The translations under genes and the position numbers were made by a program. A model generated the notes under the pieces. The model was not told where the DNA came from. It did not search any database and saw only the letters and a list, made by a program, of their open reading frames with translations. Shown in pieces: positions 1 through 16,344 of a stretch of DNA of 64,000 bases. This stretch comes from Hypoxylon rubiginosum (taxonomy: Eukaryota; Ascomycota; Sordariomycetes; Xylariales; Hypoxylaceae), in NCBI GenBank assembly GCA_902806565.1, contig CADCXA010000042.1:496001-560000 (forward strand), read 5' to 3'. Numbering within the stretch: position 1 is the first letter of the stretch; every line of letters starts with the position of its first letter.

Positions 1-520
1 CAAAGACGTGATAAGCGATATGGTATATGATGTAGGTGGTGATGCCGTTACACTTCCACATTTTGGCGGTCCACACCCGAAAGCTCTCAAATTACGTCAC
101 TGCGAGACGTCATGGAGCCCAGGGCCAGTCATGGGTTGGTTGGTTGGGTTGGGTTGAGTCCTGCGGGGGGAGGGGTGTGGAGTGGAGAGACATGATGGAG
201 GGTGGAGGGGTGGAAGGGTGGATGGGTGTGAAAAAGAAGGGAAAGGGTCCAAAGTCTACCCTGTATCCACTCCTAGTCCACTCCCCTAATCCACCCAAAT
301 AACCCAAGCTAAAGGTCCTGAGACCCAGCAAAAAGAAGAAGCCCAAGGGGTCCTGATTGATCAGCAGGACCCCGGTCAGGTCTTAAGCCGGACCACCGCT
401 GAAAGCCACCATGCCGCAAATAGCCATATGCATGATTAGCCCGCAGGACCCTGCAGATTGACGTTGGACCCTGATATCGATCCTTTCCTCCAACGTATCC
501 TGGAGCCCCACTTTGGACAC
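1..520. other. gene-free left edge, G-rich on the plus strand
   Basis: I see no gene here. Short open frames on both strands are low in complexity and resemble no family. Between about 130 and 240 the plus strand is strongly G-rich, with runs of GGG and GGGG, and its complement is C-rich. The stretch ends at the target duplication of the fold-back element that starts at 526. Confidence 0.6.
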
Positions 521-525
521 CTCGG
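521..525. repeat. left target-site duplication CTCGG of the MITE
   Basis: CTCGG directly abuts the left inverted repeat. An identical CTCGG at 774-778 abuts the right one. Confidence 0.8.
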
Positions 526-773
526 CAGTCTGAGTCGAGAGATCATGGCGCAGTCTTGGCATTTAGATTTACCCACTTAAACTGGCCACACAAATGCAGC
601 AGCGGAGCTACTGGTTGACCCGATCCGATAAGCCAATCAGATGCATGATTTCATAGTCTCATTCAGCTTCGGACCGGATCAACTATAGTTACCGGGATGG
701 GATAATTAAGTGGGTAGCTTCAGTGGGTAAATCCAAATGCCAAGACTGCGCCATTATCTCTCGACTCAGACTG
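526..773. mobile_element. MITE-like fold-back element with 52-bp terminal inverted repeats and 5-bp target duplication
   Basis: The ends 526-577 and 722-773 are inverted copies of each other and match at 50 of 52 positions; each begins CAGTCTGAGTCGAGAGAT. The element is flanked by the perfect direct repeat CTCGG at 521-525 and 774-778, which is the expected scar of a transposon insertion. The inner part also pairs weakly (about 631-650 with 673-691), so the whole 248 bp could fold into one hairpin. It has no coding capacity. This fits a non-autonomous DNA transposon mobilised in trans. A five-base duplication with a CAG end is not typical of Tc1/mariner (TA) or hAT (8 bp), so the superfamily is left open. 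It lies 180 bp beyond the stop codon of the neighbouring zinc-finger gene. Confidence 0.88.
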
Positions 774-778
774 CTCGG
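774..778. repeat. right target-site duplication CTCGG of the MITE
   Basis: This CTCGG is identical to the left copy at 521-525 and directly abuts the right inverted repeat ending at 773. Confidence 0.8.
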
Positions 779-952
779 CTTCGCATGCATTGGGCATTCC
801 AGGCCCTTCTGCCGCACGTCGTGACCCAGAGCTGCCCATCAGGAACAAGTTCACCCGTAACCTGCATTACCCTGGTACCAGTACTAGAGTACTAGGGTAC
901 TAGGCATTGGATATCTTGTGCGTGTTCAGAGATTTCACTCCGAGCCAGCAGC

Positions 953-3127
953 TCATACGCCAACACCGCCCCGTCTGCGGTGCTTGCCGGGGAAATCAAT
1001 ATCCGGGTGACAGACTCGATAATGCCTCGTGAGAGCATCTGCCCGGCTGAACGTCTTCTCCTCGGTGCAGAGGTCGCAGCGAACCTTTTGCTTGCGCGCA
1101 TTGTGAATAGTATCTTCGTGGCGTGTAAGATCATAAGGCCTAGAGAAGATGGTATTGCAGGGCTTGCCAGTGCTCGGGTTTATCCTTTCGCACTTGTGCG
1201 GTCCAGCTTGGCTGTTCAGGATGCTACCTGGTAGACCGTTGGATGCCACTGGCGACGCTCTGACGTGGTTGAGGGCGTTGGCTTGTCGATGTCCCTCGCG
1301 CTTGTGCTTCTGTAGCAGAGCTGGCGTCTCGAACCGTAGAGTACAACCGTGATACGTGCAAGTATAGGTGCCTCCGTCTGCGTTAGCTCCTGCCGGTTTC
1401 TGGCTAGATATCTCACTTCCATCTGAATTGCTCGCATCAGCTGAGCTCACCCTAGAGTATGTTGACGTTGTAGGTGTTGAGCGCTGCTGTTGCGCTTGTT
1501 GCTGCTGCCGATGGTGAGGGATGAAGGGGTATTGCTGCGGCATTTGGATATTGCTTGGCATGGAGAAGTTGAACCCGCTCTGCATCGGCGTCGACGCTAC
1601 CGACACAGACTGGTAAGACGGACTGGAGTGTTGCGAGATGGCCCTGGACGCCGCGCTGTTCCCATCATTGCTTGTCGGGTCTATGTGGAAGTTATTGGTC
1701 TCCTGCGGCGGGAACAGAGGCATACTGGATCCATCGTCAGACTCGTTGAAGTCGAGCATCGCATCTTTGGGAGATATTGTGTTGGGAGTCCCTTGTTGCT
1801 GCGAAGCATTGCGTGCTATTTGCTGTTGGTACTCCTTGGCATCACGTTCTGCCTTTCGTTGCTGGTTCATCTGCCGTGCCGATCCCAGTCGTCCCTGATC
1901 CATACCGACGTGAGAGAAGTCGTTTAGAGCGGAGGCGTACGGGGAACCGTGACGGAAGGGAGATTGGTCATCCCGCGACGTGTTTGAGATTGGTGACTGG
2001 ACGGCGCTTAGACGTTGGCTGTTGGCGGCCTGAAGCCTTTGCGCGAAAAGGTCATTTCCCGGTGGTGACATAGCAATGTGCGTCTGTGGCGGCGGGGATG
2101 CTGACGTGATAGTGAAGTTAGGGTTATAGAGCTCGTCGTTGTAGACGTCGGTCATGGTGCGGTCTAACTTTGGGACTTGGGTCTGATGGAAAGCTGCGTC
2201 GTCGAAATATTGTAAGTAGTTGTCATAATCAAAGTCAAGTTCTTGGTCGCAGAAAAATTGCGCCTTCAGGATGGAGGCCTCACCATTCCTTGACCTTCGA
2301 CAATCATCTTCCGTCTCATGGTACGATGGCGTAGCAGGTGAGTCACCTCCTGCAACAGAACTTGCCACTGACACCGGATGAGATCTCGTAGAACCACCAC
2401 CACCAATGGATAGCTCGGGAGCGGGAGCTAAGCCTCGGTCGCCTCGGTGCCTGTGCTGGTGCTGCTGCTGCTGCTGATTCGCTAGATGCTGTAGGGTATC
2501 AACCGAGGATACATCCCGCGGCATGTGTTGACCATTGACCGCATCGCGGCTGCTGTTACCGTTCGTAGCATTGTTGCTGTCGCGGCTGTGACTGTGACTG
2601 TTGAAACCAGCTAGGGCGCTCGTGTAGAAGCTATCGTTCATAGGCAGAGGTTTGCTCAGGTTGTACGCGTAGTTGCTCTCGCCGCCACCTATGTCGTGAT
2701 ACCCATCGTTACTCGAGTCGTTAATAGCGATCTGCGGGTTCGACGTATTGGCATTGTATGGCGAAGCTGGTCCATTAGATCCTAAAGATGAGAGAGAAGA
2801 CTCGCGCTGATGGGTAAAGCGATGCGAAGCCCTAGGGGTTTGCTGGCTGCTGTGTAGCATCCAGGAATCTGAAGGCATCAAGTCAGGAACCTGACTCAAA
2901 CTTTGGCTGCTGCTTCCTCCGTCAAACCCCTGCTGTGACGGCGTCGCGGGTGTCCTGTATCGCTGGGATGCCGCGATGGCGGCTGCTGCTGTATCTAAGT
3001 TGGCGAGGGATGCCGAGGCGTGAAAGCCGTTATTTCTATCGTGGGATATACTCGTACTCGAGCTAGCGTCAAGTTGTTGTTGTGGAGAGTACTGGTAAGG
3101 CTGTTGGTAGCTGTTATAAGCAAGCAT
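953..3127 (-). CDS. C2H2 zinc-finger transcription factor, RPN4-like
   Basis: The intronless reading frame gives 724 residues from the ATG at 3127. The open frame continues upstream to 3553 but without a suitable ATG, so that part is taken as leader. The first 580 residues are disordered and rich in Q, S and N, with a polyQ tract and an acidic patch around DQELDFDYDNYLQYFDD that could be an activation region. The C-terminus holds a finger-like C-X4-C-X12-H-X4-H unit (about 590-613). It is followed by the closely spaced pair CERINPSTGKPCNTIFSRPY and CDLCTEEKTFSRADALTRHY. The phrases FSRPYDLTRHE-TIH and FSR-DALTRH-RVCH are those I associate with Rpn4, the proteasome-gene activator. Orthology is inferred from the finger pair only; a gene-specific stress or developmental factor is the alternative. 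The fold-back element sits just past its stop codon. Confidence 0.85.
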   Translation of the reverse strand: MLAYNSYQQPYQYSPQQQLDASSSTSISHDRNNGFHASASLANLDTAAAAIAASQRYRTPATPSQQGFDGGSSSQSLSQVPDLMPSDSWMLHSSQQTPRASHRFTHQRESSLSSLGSNGPASPYNANTSNPQIAINDSSNDGYHDIGGGESNYAYNLSKPLPMNDSFYTSALAGFNSHSHSRDSNNATNGNSSRDAVNGQHMPRDVSSVDTLQHLANQQQQQHQHRHRGDRGLAPAPELSIGGGGSTRSHPVSVASSVAGGDSPATPSYHETEDDCRRSRNGEASILKAQFFCDQELDFDYDNYLQYFDDAAFHQTQVPKLDRTMTDVYNDELYNPNFTITSASPPPQTHIAMSPPGNDLFAQRLQAANSQRLSAVQSPISNTSRDDQSPFRHGSPYASALNDFSHVGMDQGRLGSARQMNQQRKAERDAKEYQQQIARNASQQQGTPNTISPKDAMLDFNESDDGSSMPLFPPQETNNFHIDPTSNDGNSAASRAISQHSSPSYQSVSVASTPMQSGFNFSMPSNIQMPQQYPFIPHHRQQQQAQQQRSTPTTSTYSRVSSADASNSDGSEISSQKPAGANADGGTYTCTYHGCTLRFETPALLQKHKREGHRQANALNHVRASPVASNGLPGSILNSQAGPHKCERINPSTGKPCNTIFSRPYDLTRHEDTIHNARKQKVRCDLCTEEKTFSRADALTRHYRVCHPDIDFPGKHRRRGGVGV

Positions 3128-6100
3128 CGTATTGTGTAGCCGATGCGATCGATCGAGGGAAGCGAACGTCGAGCGGATATATGTGCTTTTGTCGTCGTGT
3201 ATGTTTGCGAAAAAGGTTGGTTGTAAGATCAAAGAAATAATCAGACAAGGTAGGATAAGACAGATAGATGTATAAGAAGAAACGGGGTTTAGGTAGCTAT
3301 GTATTAGTTCGGAAGGATAAGGTAGTCGTAGTCGATATAGTAGTAGATTGTATGGGTTGTGGGGTGGGATGAGTTGAAGGGGTGTGGCGAACGATGACTT
3401 AAATACGGAGGGTCCAATGGAACAAGACAGGGAAGCTAGCCTGACAAGGGAGGGTACCGACTGGGGTATGGTACATAGAGTAGCACTACATGTAGGGTAG
3501 TAACAAGTACTTTGGTATTGGTAGGTACCCGGATACTTGAGGTACAAGGGCAAAGCAAGGGGGAACGTCTGGAACCTCTTTTTCCCAATCCTGTCTCCTC
3601 CGAGGAACCTACTCAGGAAATCCTTGGGAGAGAGATTTCTTCTATTCTGCCAGTTCTACCACCGAGGCAGTTCAGGTAGTCCCAGGTAGTCCAGGTAATC
3701 CCAGGTAGCCCGAAGAAGAAGAGAGAAAAATAGAACCCTATTAGACGACCCCTAGTAACCTTATTAGGAACTGGGACGACTCGGAACCGGATTCCACCGA
3801 TACAAGTCACCAATGAAGAAAGACTCTTGAATGAATTGCCAGTCCCGAAGTCCCTTGGCTTTATCCCTCTCCGGGCCTCTCTTTCAACTCCTCTCGGATC
3901 GAATGAGTACGTGGAATAGTCAGGTGGTGGGGAGGGGGGAAAATTAATGATGGCTTGATAATGAACCCGCTAGGTCATGTGGTCAATTCCGTGTGTTGAC
4001 TTGAAGGGGTGCGCGCCTTTGTTTCTTCGACTCTGCTTGTTCCGAATCGGCCTCTCTGGCTAGGTAGGTAACTTGTAGAGAAAACAGCTACTAGCTTGTA
4101 GTTGTCGGAGTTTGATCGGTGTGTGACGAGGCTTTTCTGAACTTTTATTCTCTATGGTGAGTTGAGCAAGTGACGCGGGATAAGACGGTGTTTGATGATG
4201 CTATATTTATTATTATTATTATACTTGACCCTAAAGGAATAGTCCTCTAAGTATGTAAGGTACCTAATGTAAGTGTAAGCAACTTAGCGCGCCCAAGTAG
4301 CATCTATCGTATAATACAACTATCACATTTCCGTAGTATAGGGCTTCCGATGTATCTATGTCATGTTAGGTAATCTCTCATCGAGGGAAATGGTGGAAAG
4401 GTGGAAGAGAGCAGAAAAAGAATGCAAAGCGGTACATCCGCGATGTGTAATTGCGATGCTTTGCATGGGACCGCGGACAGCCCTGGCTTTAGGGCCTTAG
4501 TGGGCTTGGAAATGACGTAGACTGACATGCGGTTTGCGTGTTAAATGAACGAGGGGGGTGCAAAGACTTGCCGGGGTATGCTGGCTTTCGACTCTGAATC
4601 AAGATGCAGATGTGGATCGATCGCTGGAAGAGGCTTTTGTACCACGTCGCTGCGTCGTTGAGACTCCCAGACCCCTCCATTAGGTACCATGTACCCTCAT
4701 ATATCACATACGCCCTGCCTTTTTGCATCATATCTGCTCATTAGGCTTACACCGTCCAATGGCCGTCCGATGCAATCATCACCTTAGTCATTGAGGTACT
4801 CTTTGGTAATTGGTAAAATATATACTTGGTTACAAGGTGCATGATGCAGTATACATGCGCTCCACCACTGAACCGTTGAATTCCGAAGTATTTCCAGCTA
4901 TCCGCACATCACCGCTGCACGGCCACTTCTAGAATGCTGTCCAAGCCACAAATTATTCAGCAGACAAGAGGTTCGAGACTCTTCAAGTCTCGGATGGATA
5001 TTTCCATTGCGGACAAGTACTTCCGAGGAATTATGAAAAAAATTGTACCTAGGTAGGTCAAACAAAGAATAATACCAACTCATCCGATATTCTACTAACC
5101 TCGGATTCTAATTTAGGTATAAGTTATTTTTCTTTAAAAAAAGGTACCTAATTCAGATCGAAGATTCGCTCGTCTACAACCGCGGGAACGGTCAGGCTTG
5201 TCAGGTACCAGTCAGATCATCTCTCGTGTTGGTCGGGCTATTATCGTCCCACGGTCGTAATCATAGACAAACATCAAATCACGAACTGTATACTCAAATC
5301 TCTATCGCATCCCGCTTTCACAATAAAAAGTGACACTAATACAGCTTACCATGAATATATTCCGGGTGCTATCTCCATCTTCGGCCGCACTTGTGTCTTA
5401 TGCCTCGGAGTTGACGAAGTACACGATGCAGCGCAAAGGAACACTACTTTAGGCCGAGCCGCCAAAAATACGGCGATAGCGCATCGGTCTTACACCCCAT
5501 GCCCATGAACACCTCCTAGTCTACCTAGGTAGCTAGGGAGATGTCTATTACCTATGGATATGCAACACCATTCGCAGCATTTCCCTCTTTCGGCTTTGAC
5601 TAACAATGACATTCATTTATTCATTCACTCATTCATCCATTCATCCACTGCATGACTCTAACCCGGGCGATTAATGATCCCCGGGCGGCATTAGACAATC
5701 ATTTCAAATCTTTCCGGCATTCGTCCCTTTGCCTTCATCCAGCTCTCCGTCCGCATACGTGGACTAGGCAGTCGCGCGGCACCAGCGCATCCCGATGGGT
5801 CCGTAGGCCCCGATGCACTTGACTCTTTCGCCGCGGTTTGACTCTTCTGGATATTTGAAAATACATAACGGAAGATGAGTAATGAGACCTTGTGAAGGAC
5901 CTAAGTATGTAGCAATACAGAAGTACTAGGTGGTATTCGCTTCCCACGCGCAGACCCCGAACCCGGAGGAGTTGCAGCGCCGATAGCACACGTGACACCC
6001 AAAGCCCGGTCGCGATGTTGAACTACCTGCACACGATGCAGCCAACGGCGATCACCGTTTTACTATGTAAGGCCCAGAGGTCCTTTTTTTCTTTTTTGGG

Positions 6101-9100
6101 GGCGTCCTGGCACCGTACCTTTGCGCTTCCCCCTTCGCAGATTGGGGAGACCCAGAGATCTGGAACCGGCAGATCGGAGACGTTGAAAATTCTGGACCCT
6201 CGCTTGGTAAGAAAACCACAAACGTAGTGGAACATTCTACAGTGGTGCGTGACCCGGCAGGGTAGGTGTGGTGCAAAGAAGGTGGCTGAGCGCCCGGTAC
6301 CTTACATATCAAGACGGCCGGATTCGGTTATCCCGGTTAATGGATGAAAAACCTTACCCCCAATGTTTCTCCCCAGTCGTCGTCACAAAAGTCTAAAGAT
6401 ACTTAGATACTATCACTTATACCTTAGATAACCAAACCAATAGAATTAGACGATCTAATGCGAGAATATTTTATACCGTTGGTTACTTGCTATTAGACTG
6501 ACTACTACGCGCATAGGTTGATGGTACGAAGTACTTAATGTATATCGGGAGGCCGCCCTTATAAGTCCAAACCGGGAGTGGCCGGATATACTCGGTGATA
6601 GCTCATCGCTCGCGTCGGCATTAGTCGCATTCAATTGCCCAATATCTCGTGGGACAGCATATTCTCATCATTTTTCTCAAAGCAGCTTATTGAAAACTGA
6701 TTTGGTTCAAGGGCGCAGGTCCAGGGGGCAGGGCAGGGTTTGTAAAGGTGTTGTAAGCACGCACTTATGTACGAAGTATGTACTTTTCCAACCAGAACGT
6801 AGCGAGAACGTAGTGCTGACGACATACAGGGAAAACATGGGAAAGTTCAAAATACGATTCTACAATCCCCATCTGATCACTCATGCCGTGTTCCTTTTGT
6901 CACCTGCAACCGCAACTGCAACACTGCAACTGCGGCTGAAGTGACATTCAGCTCTCTGTAAACACTCCTTTGGACCCCTTTCCGTGGTATCCCACGTGGG
7001 ACTATTCTCGCCTAGACCGAATTGGCTATCAAAAAAACTAGCCAGAACTTCCAACAACAGAACTATTCAGAGACACGAAGACCAAGACATATAGTTACGT
7101 TGCAGTGAGAAATAGATATCTCAACCTACGTGGTCGTATTACAACTGCGGTACCACAGCTAGCTTCGGTCGGCCCCGGTTTGATGGCTTCGCGCCCGGGC
7201 CCGCAGCCATCTAGACCTAGGTACTGGCCTGCTCCATGTCTGCATGTAAGCTGGTTGTGCAACGAGAAATTTTCTTTTCTCCTAGGGTTCCCCGCATATA
7301 GGCGGCCACGTTGACGTGCACATAACCGCACTCCCGCGCTCTCGGTACTTCAAGCCTTACGAACCCGCGAACACAGCCACTTGTTCCAGGGGCACACGCA
7401 CGCGAATCTAGCGATTACGATTACTTCCATGTCAAGAACGAATCCCGTGTAACACGCAAATTTTGCGCCTCGCTGAAAATTATGCAAGCAGCCCCCTTTC
7501 AAACGCGCGTAAGAGTCCATTTATCAGCCAGCTATCAAATTATCAGCTCGCATTACTGTATGAAATATGCAAGTCCCGTCTAGAACATCAGGTACCAGTT
7601 TGAGATAGGTACCTAGTCGCACGAATGCAACTCTTATGCAGAATGTAGCTTTCGTAAGACCCCGAATTCGAGCATTAGTGAAACCTCCCGCAGTCTACTT
7701 GTCCACAACCGAGAATCGCGGCATCAGCAAGCAAACTTCAACTCGTAGGCGCTGTCTAGGCCTCGTATAACGACCCAGGTGCAGGATGACGCTCCAATAT
7801 ACCTGTCAAGCTGAATCCACAATAAGCCAACCCGAGAACTTTGGCGCTGTCTTGGACGTCACGCGCACCTCCCAGCTGATCCAACTACCGAGACAGCGGG
7901 AGCATCTCCGATGATACCCTCCGCATACACACGGTCTACCCGGTCCTACGAAAGACATGTCTCCGCGGTAAGTTGACTTAGCCTTCGAAGACGCTCGGAG
8001 GCAAGGTCGTCGCCACACGGGACAGGCAGAGCATTGTCAATGCCTCCTGGTATGACCATGCCAGGCAGACGCACGCTGTCCAGTAGATGCAATCACTACA
8101 AGTGCCAATAGAATAAATATCAAATTTGCACCTGACTTACCAACGATAAACTAGCCAGGCACCGAGGTTGGCCCACAACTGACCAAGGTTGGGAGTCAGT
8201 AATATTCATGCAATACACTAGCAGACTAGGATGAAGGAGAATTATAAAAATTAGACACAAGGAATATATACATTCTTAATGTGAGCTGATCACCCATGTT
8301 CACTAGTCCGAACTTGGACGAAACTGTGGTTGAATATTCAGCCCACCTAAAATACGCGTCTTAATTCTTAATTCTACGCGAAAATACGCGTCAAGTTCTA
8401 ATCAGCCGCGCCGGTTTCCCCACATGCCCATCGTCCATATAATCCCCAACTCAGTCTCGGGGCGTTTCTTTCTTTCTTTCTCTTTCTCTTTTGGTTTGAC
8501 CTTTCTTTTCCCCCTTTCTTTACACTTTTTATTTTCTCTTTCTCTTTCTTTCTTTCTTTGTGGGGCAAGAAGTCTTGCACCGTGTGGCTGGTGATCGAGG
8601 CTTCACTGCGAGTTCAACCCAGGTTTAAATGATATCTATATCGGTTCCTATCCAATGTAGCCGAGACTGCTCACAATAGCCGGCTACGTTACGAGAAGCG
8701 TTAGCAATAACCAGGAAACGAGACCAGTGCTGAACTCACTGGCATCCCTTGTCCGCTCAATACTACTTTTGAGCCGGAAGCTAGGTTCCGGAGCTTGCTG
8801 CGATATCGACGACAACCAAGCCGTCATCTCGGTCAGAGAAACAGGTCAACTAGTAGGCTGTCCATCGGCTTGTAACTTGACACGGTCTCTTTAGGTTTCT
8901 CGACTTCGCAGCGGTACTTCGTGTATCCTTTCGGGAGCGAGCCGCTTCACCGTTCGCGAGTTTTAGTGCCTTTTACCCCTAGGACGCGTGGATGCAATGT
9001 CGTGCCAAGGCCTCTCAACTGTCCCATTACGACTGGTTTACATTGATCCAATATATGTGGCTACGGTAACTGTAACTATTGTCGTCAGGTATCTAGGTAC

Positions 9101-12100
9101 AGAGTAAGGGGTACAACATCGCGAGGACGATATTGTATAGTGCATATTCGTCGGTGAGTTTAAGAATGATGTAGGCAGCTTTTTCTGCTTCGGGTAGCTC
9201 GACACGCACTGTTGAATTCACCATGCGTGTAGGATTTGCATGTGCATCTAGTATCCTTTCAGCACCTAATACGGTGGATGTAGCTGATCTCACTGCATAT
9301 TATGTTATATGACAACCCATGAAGTTGACCACTTGTCGGTTAGGGAAAGGGAAGTAGTTCTGCTTCGGGCATGTAAGATTAAGAGCCTCTGGTGTATAGA
9401 TACAATTAGCCGCGCCGTGTGATGTATCACCTTGAAATCGATACTTAGCCATGTGCATTTCCATGTACGTCTGCCTTACAGAGCGCATGGATCCTGTCGA
9501 GTCATAAGACTAGGGTATACGCGGATAGATGTCAGCGTTGCATTGGTCAGATTGGCGACATGCTCCAAGGTCCATCGAGGCTGAAGCTGAGGTTATAGAA
9601 TTAGTCACAGCCTGATCCTTAGATCCTAAGCCAGTCTCCACGCTGCCTAATTCTGGCATTTGGATGATAATTAGCGAGCGGTTATTACGTGTTGGAGAGA
9701 CTACCTCCACGCGGCCGTGGAACCTGCCTAGCGTCATCCCATGAACATTCCCAGCTTCTATCTATGCCATTGCTGGGATATTGTAACGACGTGAAAACCC
9801 ACTACGGCACATGATAACATAATGATACTAGCATGAGCCGTGCGGCGTTGACATCATATCGGCCGAAGAAGTTACGCTAGGCACCAGATAGCCTATTACT
9901 GACAGCTGTGGTCATAAGCATTATCAGCTGACCCAGGCCATATGAGGCTATGGGTGTAGTCCACATAGGCTACATGAATGGCATTGGTCATGCTAGACCT
10001 TGCCGTGGTGTTATACGCGCCCTTGGTGTGTATGTCCAGATGAGGCTCAAGTCAACTACTGTACACCATATGCCGAACAACATCATCGCTATCAGGTTTG
10101 TAAGAGACCTGACATCATTTTGCGCATGCCATAAATTCCTGTGTTCCGAGTACTCAGCTATTCCATTCGGATTACATTATATTATGTGTTAGTCAGTGAA
10201 GTTAAAGGTACTGTAGCAAATCAGACATATCATTAGGCATCCGTTGGTAATAAGTACACTTAATTATCTTTCTTAATAACAACCTCGCCTATACCGAACC
10301 TAGTACACGGTACAGCTTGATGCTTTCTCTGGTACGGGTGCTTATAGTATACAGTAACATATTTCAACCATATGCTGAACGATGGTAACGGATATGCTGG
10401 TTACATCACATAACTTTTCAAGTTGCAAAGATATATGATACAGCCGATGGTTTGGATAATAGCTCTATAATGATAACGAGAGCATCTAATTATGTTCATG
10501 TTGTATTGAGCTCTAGCTATTGTCTAGCTAGTCGGGTTTATGCTGTTATGATTACCCAAGGTTAGCACACCTTGAATATGTTAAGTACATCTAAGGAATG
10601 GTGGAAAGCCATACAGGTAAGAATGCCATATCATGTGCCACGCTTATATTATCCAACAGAGCCAATTTGATAGTTAATAGGTAGTTGCTTTTATTACCTA
10701 CCTGTTACGTGTCCCGGTATTTGGGGCATACGCCAGAAAGTGTGATAGAGATTTGGTACTATGCGTACCTAGGTAGATATAAGTATCCAAACATATTTAA
10801 ATAATAATAGCGAAGCAACATTAGCAAACCTCCCCTATACTATTTCATATATACCACAAGAGTAAATCACAAGTTTCCTATATACAAGTAGGTTTTAAAT
10901 ATGTTTAATAGCCGGCATAGTCACATCATGAAGTTATTTTAATATACGAATTTAATAAAAACAGATCGAAATAGCATACAAACCCCCATAACAACAAACT
11001 AACATTATAGCATATCTTACTAAAACGCTCCATTAAATTCCATCACATGAAGGCTTATAGATGTTCGGAATTATAATAAATACCCATCCCATAAGGGGGA
11101 AGTTAAACATATAGGCAACACCGCCAATGGCACATAGAAAAGGAAAGCTAACAGTTAAGACTTCTACTTGAATTGGAAGGTTACGTAGGTATGAAAAGAA
11201 GAAAGTTACCTAGCATCGAATTACATGGAAGTCATAGCTGTATTCTAGCGTCACTGACAATAGAGATAGACACAGACACGACTGCAATAAAGGTTTAGCT
11301 CAAGTAACACAACTGCCTAGGTATAATTAAACGTCGGCATTATTGTCACTGTGACTCACAATAAGTAAAACATACTGCCCGAGAGTATTTACCTAACTAG
11401 CTCGACGGGGAAGACACTATTTCGTTTACTGGTTGGATTGATTCATGACCTCTTTGTCGTCACCCGTAGTAGGGTGAAGCCTATTAGGCAGATAACACCA
11501 CCCCACCACGAGAATGACTCGAGTTGCAAAGGAACAAAGATACATACGCTTGGTCCCAGCTGACCAAGTCTAGCGGGATTACCGCTTAAGAAGTAAGGCG
11601 TCATGCCATTAATCCTACATCAGATAGCCTCCAACATAGAAGTAGTTATATCTCCGGCCTCCTTCCAATCGATACCCACCTTCTATTAAGTACGGCGGAG
11701 ACAATAAACGGAACGTAAAGACCAACAGCATAAACGTGACAAAGCGGAATGAATCACGATCTCCGAATCTAGGCACCAAGTCTCCCGGAGCCTGAGTGAC
11801 CAGTGACTCACATTACGCGAATGTCACAAACACTAGCTCGAGCAGCGAAATACAACAAAAATTATACGCGAGCCCGGACTCATAGAATTATAGCGAAGTC
11901 GAAAACTAATTACTAGAGCCGCAGACGAAACACGCGAAATAGTCACTGAAAAAGAGGCGATGATGCTTTCATGTGTTCATTGAATTGATTACGCCTCGAC
12001 GGGCAAATCCATGTAGTGACCCCCCCTCCGTAGTTCCCTTATGATACAGTGAACACCCTAAACGCAAGACCCTATCCCATGATCATGACCAGCCACAAAT

Positions 12101-12205
12101 GTGCGAGTTTGTTTGCTCTAGCGGCAATCGGCGAAAAATGACTTTCATAACAGACGTGAAACCAGCCCCATCCCAAAACCGGGCAAGAAAGAAAACCAGA
12201 AGGCT
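3128..12205. other. 9-kb gene-free interval
   Basis: I find no convincing gene in this stretch. The part next to the zinc-finger start (3128 to about 4150) is probably its promoter and leader, and 3667-3710 carries near-tandem copies of AGGTAGTCCC. Simple repeats occur at 4206-4222 (TTA), 5611-5650 (imperfect ATTC) and 8464-8558 (a pyrimidine tract built on TTTC). The 12-mer AAAATACGCGTC is repeated at about 8349 and 8381. From roughly 10,200 to 11,400 the DNA becomes clearly AT-rich. Short minus-strand frames at 9093-9737 end in stops and match no family I recognise, so decayed coding DNA is possible but unsupported. Four ACCTAGGT palindromes lie at 5047, 5523, 7215 and 10767. Confidence 0.6.

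Positions 12206-16344
<4,139 letters not shown>

Noticed and set aside
526..773. SINE or tRNA-derived origin of the fold-back element, from an A-box-like TGGCGCAGT in its repeats
   Set aside because: No B-box partner was found, and the 52-bp inverted ends with a 5-bp duplication are the mark of a DNA transposon.
3128..3553. Upstream extension of the RPN4-like reading frame by 142 codons
   Set aside because: The extension starts with TTG, not ATG, and its composition is unlike the rest of the protein. The first ATG with protein-like sequence after it is at 3127.
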